A stretch of 37,276 nucleotides of DNA from Pseudomonadota bacterium (GTDB lineage Bacteria > Myxococcota_A > UBA796 > GCA-2862545): NCBI GenBank assembly GCA_005797785.1, contig SYKL01000495.1, forward strand, positions 1 to 37,276. The letters are read 5' to 3'. Of this stretch, positions 8,601-17,900 are shown in pieces (the first letter of the stretch is position 1; the number at the start of each line of letters is the position of its first letter). The position numbers and the translations under genes are program-made. The notes beneath the pieces were generated by a model, which saw nothing but the letters and a program-made list of their open reading frames with translations, did no database searches and was not told the origin of the DNA.

Positions 8601-11600
8601 TTTTTCACCTCCCCCTGGAGACGAAATGTCCAACGCACCGGTGGATCCGACCCTTTTGGCCGCCCTTCTCGACAGCACCCGACAGGGGTTGTTGGCGTTC
8701 CAGCAGACACAAGAGCGTACCGCGCTCGTTCACGCGGAGTTCCTCAAGGCTCACGCCCGTGCAAACGATAGCTTCTCGGTGCTGTTTGCCTCGCACGCGC
8801 GATTGGTGGAACTCGCCGCGGGCGCCGATCTCGGTGAAGTAGCGCCAGCACCGCGAGCTTTGCCGGTCGCTGCTTCTGCGCCGCGCCCCGCAATGCCTGA
8901 CACCTCCGCGGTTCTTAGCTTCCAAGAGTCTTTTTTGAACGCCCGCCCCGCACCTGTGGATTCCGGCAGGGTGCAGATGCCGCAAACGGCTCGGCCGAAC
9001 GTCGCTTTGGAGAATGATCTTCCACAGATCGTCAGCGCCGGTGCTCCGGTGGCCCGCCCGGTCGCACGCTCGGAGGCTCCTCCTGCACCAGCCCCGAAAG
9101 CCGCCGCGAAGCCCACATCTTCCAGCCGCGACGCCATTCTTTCCGCAATGTTAGATACTGTCGCCGAAAAGACCGGCTACCCGAAGGATATGCTCGAACT
9201 CTCCATGGATTTGGAGGCCGATCTCGGCATCGATTCCATCAAACGCGTCGAGATCCTCTCCGCGGTTCAGGAGCAAATTCCTGGGCTTCCAGAGCTCGAC
9301 AACGACAAGATGTCCGCGTTGCGCACCGTGGGCGAGGTGGTCGAGTATTTGAGCGCCGCTGTCGGAGGTACGCCGGTTGTACCTTCCGTTTCCGCGCCGG
9401 TTGTACCTTCCGTTTCCGCTCCCGTCGCTGCTCCCGCCACCGGCGGTTCCCGCGATGCCGTCGTCGCAGCGATGTTGGAAACCGTTTCCGAAAAAACTGG
9501 ATACCCGCTGGAAATGCTCGAGCTCTCCATGGATTTGGAGGCCGATCTCGGCATTGATTCCATCAAACGCGTCGAAATCCTCTCGGCGGTCCAAGAAAAG
9601 GTTCCTGGACTTCCAGAACTCGACAACGAGCAGCTTTCCGCCCTGCGAAGCGTCGGCGACGTGGTCGATCACTTGGCGGCAGCACTCGGTGCCACTCCTC
9701 AAGAATCCGTTGAATCCTCGCTTCCTTCGCGCAAAGAAGTCCACCTTCAGCCGGCCCCACTGGGCCAACGGAGGTTACTTCACGGACTTCAACTCATCAG
9801 CGCTGATCGAAAGCAAGTAGCGGCACAACTCGCTGAGGCCTTGGAACGCCGCGGCGTCCAGGTTCAGGTGATCGATCCGGACTGGACCGATCCAACCCAG
9901 GTTCGTGCGGCAGTATTCGAGGGAGCTGCCGGAGTGATCCACTTGGCTGCTCTGGGCGAATCTGGACCCGATTTGCTTCAACGCGTCAAAGGCGCGCTGT
10001 GGCTCGCCCAAGGGCTCGGCCCGAACGGCTTTTTTTGCACGATCTCCGGCCTCGGTGGCGGATTTGGATACGATCGCGTCGTCGGCTCTCCGGTGGAGGG
10101 CGCGCTCGCCGGCCTCACCAAGACCCTCGCTCAAGAGTGGCCTTCCGCCTCTCTCTTGGCATTGGACATCGATCCCAATGCGGAGATCGACGCGATCGCC
10201 GACGAGCTGCTGACCGATCGCTCCACCCTGGAAATTGGGCTTTCCGCGGCAGGTCCGGTCACGCCGACCACGGTGGCTCGCCCAGTTCCTCCTCGAAATT
10301 CGGCTCCCATTCGCCCTGGTGAAGGGGTGGTGGTCACCGGCGGTGCGCGCGGCGTCACCGCGGCGGTCGTTTTGGAAATGGCACGCCGCTGGAAGCCAGC
10401 CTTACTCCTATTAGGTCGCTCACCCCTGTCCGCAGAACCTTCGTGGGCGACCGGCGTGCCGGAAGCCCAACTCAAGGCCACCTGCATGGCCGACGCCCGT
10501 TCCAGCGGCCGAAAACTCACTCCAAAAGAGCTCGATCAGCAAGTCTCCGCCGTGCTCGCCACCCGCGAAGTTCAGCAAACCTTGGCCGGGGTGCGCGCAG
10601 CCGGCGCAACCGTCGCCTATGCCGCTGTCGACGCCCGCGACGCCGCCGCCGTGGGTACCGCAATTCAGTCGTTTTCAGCTCCGATTGTCGGTATTGTGCA
10701 TGGCGCCGGCGTGCTCGCCGATCGCTTGGCAATGGACAAGACGGTTGACCAATTGGACGCGGTGTTCGGCACCAAGGTCGATGGCCTCGACGCCCTCCTC
10801 GCCAATGTCGACATCGAAAACCTGTCTATGTTCGCCATTTTTGGCTCTGTTGCCGGTCGATATGGTAACAGAGGCCAGTGCGACTACGCGATGGCCAACG
10901 AAGCGCTGGCAAAGACGTCGGAATTCCTCGTTCACTCTGGAGTTCCGCGGGTTCGCTGCTTCGCCTGGGGTCCATGGGAAGGCGGGATGGTCACCCCCGC
11001 CCTGAAAAGGCAGTTCGAAGCCCGGGGCATGGAGTTGATCAGCCTGGCGGGCGGCGCACGCCTGTTCTGCGACGAGCTGGAATCCTCGTCCAACGCCGTT
11101 GAAGTCGTTGTCGGCGGGCCCGATCACGGCGGACCGCTGGTTGCGCCTTCGCCCACCAAGCTCTCTGGACAACGCGCCTTTTCGGTCGATCCGAAGGTCG
11201 ACCCCTTCCTCACCTCCCACCAGATCGGTGGAAAGGCCGTTCTGCCCATGGCGATGGCCCTAGAGTGGATCGTGGCCGCCGCCGCCCACAAGGGACTTCA
11301 TACGGTCGCCGTACGTCAATTTCAGGTTCTACGTGGGGTTGTCCTCGATCGACCAGAACAACTCCGCCTGGACTGGGCGGAAGTGGAACCTGCTCGCCCC
11401 GGGGTGCGCACGCTCAAATTTGAACTGACCACCGGCACCAATGGCACGACCATTCGGCACTACCAAGCGATGGTCGATCTCTCGGACCAACCTGCACCTG
11501 CGATCGCCGCCCTCCCCTCGGCCGATTCCGAGGTTCCCTTTCCACTTTCCATCGAAGAGGCCTATCGCCAGTACCTGTTTCACGGCCCTGCGTTCCGTGC

Positions 11601-11982
11601 CATCGAAGCCATTTCCGGCTGGTCACCCTCCAGCATTTCCGCATCGATCGCAGGTTCACCTCCCTCCCGTCTCGGGAAAAGTGAACCCTGGACGACCGAT
11701 CCCCTTGCCGTCGACAGCTGCCTCCAGCTGCTCCTGTTGTGGGCCCGAGAACAGCGGGGATCTGCTGCTCTACCCAACGGTTTCGACGAATTCGTTCAAG
11801 TCGCCCCCTTCCCCGCCGATGGCGTGCGCTGTCAGTTGGAGCTGCTTCCTACCCGAACCGCGGGTGGTAAGTTCAACGCCTGCTTTCAGGACCGCAGCGG
11901 TCGGGTCATCGCCCGCATCAACGGCGGAAGCTACGCAACGAATCCTGCTCTCAACGCCACTTTTCAATCCATCGAGGCCTAA
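5641..11982 (+). CDS. pfaA: PfaA-like megasynthase: KS-MAT-ACP-ACP-KR-DH
   Basis: A 2113-residue iterative type I synthase (Pfa2 in myxobacteria), GTG start with GGAGA just upstream. Order: ketosynthase about 1-455 with Cys205 (DAACASSL), His340 (EAHGTGT) and His380 (IGHTKSAAG); malonyl-transferase about 555-860 with FPGQGSQY, GHSYGE (Ser659) and AAFHSP (His762); a Pro/Ala linker, a helical stretch about 1000-1060 and a second linker; two ACPs with GIDSIKR phosphopantetheine serines Ser1199 and Ser1307; a KR with its structural half about 1375-1530 and catalytic half about 1560-1790 (TGGARGV, Tyr1749 in YAMAN); and a C-terminal DH with His1860 in HQIGGKAVLP and Asp2025 in DSCLQ, both intact. 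All motifs look functional. Only two ACPs are present, where marine PUFA synthases have five or more. The next gene starts 2 bp after the stop. Confidence 0.95.
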   Translation: MEPIAIVGMACLLPKAPDLASYWRNILDASDCTSELPDDHSWRADEHFDADPAVPDKTYCRRGGFIDKVPFDPMAFGLPPNILDAVDTSQLLSLIVAREALKDAGIDPDKDNWPRQRTSCIMGITGTQELAITLGSRLHGPTWRKAMLRCGVDGALADRVVEDIGKHFPEWQEQSFPGLLGNVVAGRIANRLDLGGTNCVVDAACASSLAAIQLSIADLQAGKSDLAISGGVDTLNDIFMYMCFSKTPALSKTGHSRPFDANADGTLIAEGIAIAVMKRLSDAERDGDRVYAVIKGLGTSSDGRYKSIYAPNSSGQAVALRRAYEDAGFPLETIELIEAHGTGTKAGDIAEIEGLKAVFADSPRPNRHIAIGSVKSQIGHTKSAAGAAGLLKAALALHQRVLPPTAKVTTVNPKMGLEKSKLYVNSFARPWIRSNDFPRRAGVSAFGFGGSNFHLALEEHGSADAAPAYGPATEELFLFGAESSQDLSSALQAGGTTLAQASRDVLSRWKPASWVAAFTAETLADLQQKLEVARSLLANGGGEKGGVFVAQPKADARRTAVLFPGQGSQYTSMGRTLALRHATFRSALDRAETAFVANGKSLAEVVYPIPAFNEDDRQAQEAHLTATEWAQPAIGAISKAMFELLRSFGVQAEAFAGHSYGELVALHAAGVLDEASFFAASIARGEAMSDRGGDRGTMAAVAGDPATVDSALLGIPDVGVANRNHPRQTVISGTKTGIALAMQALTKAGLTVKALSVSAAFHSPLVADAKVPFALCLQALTFAAPDVPVYANTSARPYPSEPDAMRQTLADQITAPVDFVGIVKSLYESGVRTFVECGPKGVLAGLLRQNLRGKDGVAIVSIDAEAERVDGDAQFKRALAHLAARGVPVDIAPLLRDSLPQEPRTAGSKATVWLGGANYRKPETISPPAPKDLPVAPKPVVETVAQAPVPKVPVQAVEKREAPPVHAPTPSISTPTAASTLVPSSSSFSPPPGDEMSNAPVDPTLLAALLDSTRQGLLAFQQTQERTALVHAEFLKAHARANDSFSVLFASHARLVELAAGADLGEVAPAPRALPVAASAPRPAMPDTSAVLSFQESFLNARPAPVDSGRVQMPQTARPNVALENDLPQIVSAGAPVARPVARSEAPPAPAPKAAAKPTSSSRDAILSAMLDTVAEKTGYPKDMLELSMDLEADLGIDSIKRVEILSAVQEQIPGLPELDNDKMSALRTVGEVVEYLSAAVGGTPVVPSVSAPVVPSVSAPVAAPATGGSRDAVVAAMLETVSEKTGYPLEMLELSMDLEADLGIDSIKRVEILSAVQEKVPGLPELDNEQLSALRSVGDVVDHLAAALGATPQESVESSLPSRKEVHLQPAPLGQRRLLHGLQLISADRKQVAAQLAEALERRGVQVQVIDPDWTDPTQVRAAVFEGAAGVIHLAALGESGPDLLQRVKGALWLAQGLGPNGFFCTISGLGGGFGYDRVVGSPVEGALAGLTKTLAQEWPSASLLALDIDPNAEIDAIADELLTDRSTLEIGLSAAGPVTPTTVARPVPPRNSAPIRPGEGVVVTGGARGVTAAVVLEMARRWKPALLLLGRSPLSAEPSWATGVPEAQLKATCMADARSSGRKLTPKELDQQVSAVLATREVQQTLAGVRAAGATVAYAAVDARDAAAVGTAIQSFSAPIVGIVHGAGVLADRLAMDKTVDQLDAVFGTKVDGLDALLANVDIENLSMFAIFGSVAGRYGNRGQCDYAMANEALAKTSEFLVHSGVPRVRCFAWGPWEGGMVTPALKRQFEARGMELISLAGGARLFCDELESSSNAVEVVVGGPDHGGPLVAPSPTKLSGQRAFSVDPKVDPFLTSHQIGGKAVLPMAMALEWIVAAAAHKGLHTVAVRQFQVLRGVVLDRPEQLRLDWAEVEPARPGVRTLKFELTTGTNGTTIRHYQAMVDLSDQPAPAIAALPSADSEVPFPLSIEEAYRQYLFHGPAFRAIEAISGWSPSSISASIAGSPPSRLGKSEPWTTDPLAVDSCLQLLLLWAREQRGSAALPNGFDEFVQVAPFPADGVRCQLELLPTRTAGGKFNACFQDRSGRVIARINGGSYATNPALNATFQSIEA
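8612..8628 (+). other. in-frame internal ribosome-binding site and ATG within pfaA
   Basis: CCCCTGGAGACGAAATG sits in the linker after the MAT domain. A good GGAGA core lies a few bases before an in-frame ATG (Met996 of the megasynthase), right after a pyrimidine-rich stretch. Translation from here would give an ACP-ACP-KR-DH protein of 1118 residues. It may be a relic of a gene fusion or a real internal start; sequence alone cannot decide. Confidence 0.3.
9192..9604 (+). repeat. tandem duplicated ACP-coding units, 324 bp apart
   Basis: The two ACP segments (core serine codons at 9235 and 9559) are almost identical in DNA over the CTCTCCATGGATTTGGAGG region and through the GIDSIKRVEIL codons, differing mostly at third positions. 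This points to recent duplication or gene conversion within the array, as is usual for tandem ACPs in PUFA synthases. Confidence 0.75.
9371..9418 (+). repeat. perfect 2 x 24-bp tandem repeat in the inter-ACP linker
   Basis: The unit CGCCGGTTGTACCTTCCGTT+TCCG occurs twice with no mismatch (9371-9394, 9395-9418) and encodes a Pro/Val/Ser linker repeat (PVVPSVSA twice). Such repeats can expand or contract in frame and change the spacing of the ACPs. Confidence 0.9.
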
Positions 11983-11984
11983 AC

Positions 11985-14900
11985 ATGGCATGGGCGGTGG
12001 TCGGCATGGACGCCCTGCTCCCGGGGGCATCATCCGCCGAAGAGTGGATCGCGAACTCCCGTGTGGGAACGCCCTCTTTACGTGAGGTGCCCGCGGGGCG
12101 ATGGCCGTTTTCAACCGCTGAAGCGCTCAGCCTGCAAGAAGGCGCCGCCGACAAAACGCTGACGTTGAACGGCGGTTTTGTCGAAGGTGTTCCCGCCGAT
12201 CCCTGCGCCTGGGTTCGAAGGGTGGTGCGCAACGCGCTTGGCGATGGGAAGCGCGATCATCAGCGTACCGACCTCATTTTGGCGAGCCTCGGCCTACCCT
12301 CTACAGGGTCCTCGCGAAAAGCCTGGAGTTCTCTCACCCATGCGGTCCGATTTCCAGAGGTGGACGGCCCGCTCCTTCACCAAGAGCAGCCCGCTACCGA
12401 AATAGCGCTTGAACTTGGCTTTGGCGGCGCGGTCGTCAGCCTCGATGCCGCCTGCGCCTCCGGCCTGTACGCGGTGGGAGTCGCCTGTGAACGCCTGAAA
12501 GCGCGAGAATGCGATCTCGCGATCGCAGCGGCGGTGAACGCGGCCGACAGCGCCTTTCTATTTCTCGGATTTTCTCAACTTCGCGCGCTTTCCAAGTCCG
12601 GTTTATCGCGACCTTTCGACGAACGCGCTGACGGATTGTTGGTCGGTGAGGGCGCGGCCGCGGTGGTCGTCAAACGCCTTGAAGATGCGATCCGGGACAA
12701 AGATAAGATCCACGCGGTTATCCGCGGCACGGGTTTCGGAAATGACGGGCGAAAGGGCAATCCACTGGCTCCGGATTCCATCGGCCAACGACGCGCCATC
12801 TCCCGAGCCTGGGAAACCGCCGGTGTATCCCCAGCTTCGGTTGGATTGATCGAGTGCCATGCCACCGGGACCGCTCTCGGCGATGCATCCGAAGTATCGG
12901 CGTTAAATCAATGGTTGCAGCAGAGTACCGACGCTCCCACCCAACCGGTGGTGCTTGCCTCGGCGAAAGCGCTGATCGGCCACACGGTCACCGTCGCCGG
13001 ACTCGCAGGGTTGATCCGGACGATCGGCGCGGTGCGAGACGGATTTCTCCCGCCTACCACCTGCGAACAGCCGATGGCTCAATTACAACCACACTTCCGG
13101 CTGGTTTCGGCGCCCTCCGCCTGGGAAAGTCCGATCCGCCGCGCAGCGGTAAGCGCCTTCGGTTTTGGCGGAACCAACGCACATGTGGTCGTCGATAATA
13201 TCGTTATATCGCCACCGTCCCGCGTATCAAATTCGATACCCCTCGTAATTCGGTCCGCGGCGGCCACCCTCGGCAAAGCGGAATCCCAATCCGAGCTCCA
13301 GCAAGCGCTGCTGGAAGGCCGTGATCTACGAGAACCAGCCTCCGTTCAGCTTCATCGCGGCCCAGGCATGGCGGACGGCACCTACGTTGAGAACATTCGC
13401 CTCAACCCTTCCCTCTGGCGAGTTCCGCCCAAAGAACTCGAAGAGTGGCTTCCACAGCACCTGCTGTTTCTAGAGGTTGCACGCCGGGCCTTGGATGCTG
13501 TACCCGAAGTCGACCGCGAACGCATGGCCTCCATCGTGGGAATGAGCGTCGATCCGCGTATCTTCGATCATGTCGCCCGCTGGGGCGCGACAGAGCCCGA
13601 TCGGATTTCCCCACCTCTGTCGGCAACGCGCGTTCAAGGCCTACTTCCGAACCTCGTGGCGAACCGCATCGCCGGCCTGCTCGATCTACAGGGTCCCTCA
13701 TTTACGATCGCCGCAGGCGGACTTTCGTTTGCGCATGCTCTGGCGCATGCCCAAAAATTGATCGCTTCCGGTGAGGTCACCTCGGCGCTAGTGGGTGCGG
13801 TCGATCTCCGCGCCCATCCTGGATTGTGGCGCCTTTCCCCAGACGAACCCATCGCCGAAGGCGCCGTCGCCGTCGTGGTCACGGCGACGGGAGGTGGGCC
13901 GAAGATCGTTCAAATCAGCTTCGATCGCGGAATCACCGACACCCCCGCTCATCACGACACCGCCGGGCACGTCGGCGCCGCGGATGGCGCTTTCTCCTGG
14001 TTGGAAGCTTGTTGGCGAGGAAAAGAGCAACTGAGCATCGGAGATCTCCGGCTCGGCGATTTCCGCGCACACCTCGGCTTGGTTCCGGGACAACTCGCGT
14101 TTGCCGATCCGATGGAACCGCGACCGTTGACGGTACCTCACTCGCTCCCAACGCCGCTGTCCGACGGCCTCGCGCCGCCAATGCCTCGAAAGTCCGCTGT
14201 AAAAGCAATGTTGGTACACGAGCCGGTGGACCTTCCCATGGTCCCTCTCTCCTGGCCGGTGTTGACTCCGACCAAGCCGATCGCCAAAGAGCCGATGGTA
14301 AAGAGCCTTCCGTCGAGCGGAGCCCCGAAGCCGATCCAGACTCCGGCGATCGCCGCGAAGGCAAATAGTAAACAGACATTACCACTTCCCACGCCGCCAA
14401 TCCCTCTTCAAAGAAATCGACCTTCCAGCGATATTCTTCAACAAGGGATCGCCAGCCTCCAAGATTTGATGGCCGCCGTCGCCAAGACCTCCGCGGCGGT
14501 AACCTCGGCGCAAGCGGAGTTTCTGGCCAACGAGCATCAGGCGCTCGCCCAGTTGGAGCAGCTGACCCGGTCGCCCGCGCTTTCCAAAGCGCCTTTGCGA
14601 CCCACTTCTTCGGCGGACAGGACGATCGGGACTCCGGAACGGCCGAAAACCGTCACTCCACAAAAAATCGCGGCTCCACAGAAAGCCCCTCTTCCAGCGC
14701 CACAACCCGACGCTCCACTGCGAGCCCCTCGTCAATTCGATCGGGCGGCCCTCGAAAAGTTCGCCACCGGCAAACTCTCCGAGGCGCTTGGTCCATTGTA
14801 CGCCGATCTCGACGCCTATGAGCCCCGCACCCGCCTGCCCAGCGATCCCCTGTTGCTGGTCTCCCGAGTGCTCGATGTCGAGGGGGAACGCGGACACTTT

Positions 14901-17900
14901 GGCAAGAGCCGCATCATCACCGAATACGACATTCCCGCCGATGCTTGGTGGTCGCACGACGGAAAGGCCCCTCCCTGCATCATTGTCGAGTCCGGACAAG
15001 CCGATCTATTTTTGGTCTCCTACCTCGGGATCGACGAACAATGCCGCGGAAAACGGATCTACCGCCTGCTCGACTGCGATCTCACCTTTCACTCGTCGCG
15101 CCCCCCAGTCGGTGAAACCCTCCGTCACAACATCCGAATCAACCGGTTCGCCCGTCTCGGCGAAACCACCCTGTTCTACTTTGAATACGATTGCACGAAT
15201 CAGGGAGTTCCAACGCTAAGCATGCGGCAGGGCGTGGCCGGATTCTTCACCCCGGAGGAACTGAAAAAGCCCCAAGGCGTGCGAACGGTCGACGAGCCGT
15301 ACACCACCACGAACCCCTTCTCTCCAAGGTTTGCCGGTGTTCCCCGGGTACTCACCGACTCCTCGCTGCGCGCTTTAGAAAATGGCGACTACGCAGCCGC
15401 ATTCGGATCTGGCTTTTCGCTGGTACAAACCGATCTCCGGCTGCCCTCCGCTCCGTGGCGGCTGCTACACCGAGTGAAAGATCTCCGCTTTGAAGGCGGT
15501 CCCCACGGCTGGGGAGGCCTCCGCGCCGAACAAGACCTCCGGGACGACGACTGGTTCAACCCCTGCCACTTCCAAGGTGACCCTTGTATGCCGGGAACAT
15601 TGATGTTCGACGGCTGCATGCAAGCGTTGACCGTATGGCTGATGGGCATGGGTTGGGTCGCCGACTATCCAAATGCCACTTTTGAACCGATCCTTGAGCT
15701 GACCACCAAACTCCGCTGTCGCGGTCAGGTCGTCCCCGGCCACAGCCGGTTGGAATACGAAGTTCGCGTAAAATCCGCCGGAATGGAGCCCGCTCCTTAT
15801 GCGATCGCCGATGTGATCTTGCATGTGGACGGCGTCGCCGTCGTCCGGGCCGAAGATGTGGGCGTGCGCATCGAGGGAGAACGCCGAATCCCGCGCACGT
15901 TTGATGAGGCCAAGGTTCTGGAGTTTTCGGTCGGCCTCCCGTCCAAGGCATTTGGACCGGCATTCCTTCCTTTTGATCACGGGCGTAGAACCTCCCGCAT
16001 GCCCGGCCCACCCTACTTGACCATGAGTCGGGTGGTCGATGTGGACGGTGAGCCCGGAAAACTGGCCGCCGGACGCTCGGTTACCATCGAATACGACCTC
16101 CCGCCCGATGCTTGGTACTTTACCGCCTCCCCAGGAACCTCGCTCGCGTTTGCGGTCCTCACCGAAATCGCACTCCAACCTTGCGGATGGTTGACCGTCT
16201 ATCAACACGCCTCCCTGCCCGCAGGCGGGGATCTGTACTTCCGGAACCTAGGCGGAACCGGTAGAATGATCCGAAACGTCCAATCCGATGCCGGAACCCT
16301 CACCACCCGGGTGGTCCAGACTTCCGTTTCCAAGTCCGGCGGAATGTTGCTTCATTCCTTCGTTCTTTCAGTGAACGACCGAATCGGCCCCATCTTCGAA
16401 GGGGAAACCCAATTCGGGTATTTCACCGCCGACTCTTTGCTGAATCAAAAGGGACTCCCCCCTGACCCAAAATGGGACATCCTGTTCGCCGATCCGATGG
16501 AAAGCATCGATCTGAGCGCCTTGCCCCAATGGGGCATTTTGCCCCGTTCTGATCTGCGGATGATCGATCGCGCTTGGTCGGGCACCAATGGCGTTTGGCG
16601 CGCAGAAAAGGACGTCAACCCAAGGGAATGGTTCTTCACCGCCCACTTTCACCAGGATCCGGTCATGCCGGGATCCTTGGGGTTGGAAGCTCTCTGTCAG
16701 TTGGCTCGCGTAGCTCTGGCAAAAAATGGAATTACTCCCGAGTGGATCGAGCCCATCGCCAGTGGATCCACCGTCACCTGGAAATACCGCGGCCAAGTTC
16801 CGCCCACGCGCAAAATGCTCGCCTTTGAACTGAAAGTTCACTCGTTGGTGGACGGGGTGCTCACCGCCGACGGCCGCGTGCTCGGCGATGGATTGCCGAT
16901 CTACGAACTGAAAAACTTGGTCGTTCGGGCCGTTTCCGTTCCAGCGCCGGTCGTCCCCCAACTCCCCGTCCGTTCCTCTCCTGCCTCCGCGTTGATCGAC
17001 CGGTTCACCGTCACCGGAAACATCGGCGAAGGCTCGCTTCTTCTCGACGAACGCCTGCATCCCTGGCTCGCCGATCACCGCCCCACGGTCACGATCCCCG
17101 CGGTTCCTTTGGCATTTTCAGCGGAGATCGCGGCCGAAGCCGCCGCTCTGCTTTGCCCTGGCGAGGTCGTTTCCGGGATCACCTCGATCGAAGCCAAGAA
17201 ATGGTTGATCGCCGACGGTCCCACCGAGCTTCGAATCCACGCGCAGCGCGACGAAAACACCGTCCAAGTTACTCTCTCACAATACAGTGAAAATCGGCGA
17301 TTTCCGAAGCTTTCGGGATGGGTACCTCATGTGGTCGCCAAGGTCACCGTCGGCCCGGCGAGCCAGGCTCCCGCGGTATTCTTCCCGGGAAACCAGGCGA
17401 AAATCAAGCTCTCCCCCGAAGCATACTACTCCGGCGGGCTCACCTTTCATGGCCCCACCCTCCAAGCGATGACACAGGTCGGAACCCGCGGACAAGCGGG
17501 TGCAACCGCCACGCTACGCACGCGCTCCGACGCCGATCTGCTTCCTGAGGGTTCACCGAAATTCGTCCTGGACCCGCTGCTGCTCGATGCAGCCACACAT
17601 CCGATGTGGTCGGGTGAACCCGAGGTTTGGAACCCGGATATCCCCGCTGGGCAGCTCGCCTACCCGATCGCCTGCGAAAACCTTCGCATTCATGGCCCTC
17701 GCCCCGAAGGGGAAATCGAATGCCGACTCTTCCTGGTTGAAGCCAGCCTTTCTCGGCTGATCTTCGACGTTCAGCTCGGCTCTTGGTGCAGTTTCCGTTG
17801 GACGGAAGCGATTCTTCCCGGCGGCCCCATCTTGGGTGCGCCCTCCGCCCTTCGCCGCCGGTTCTGTTGGGAGAAACAGGCGGATCCATCGGTGGCCATC

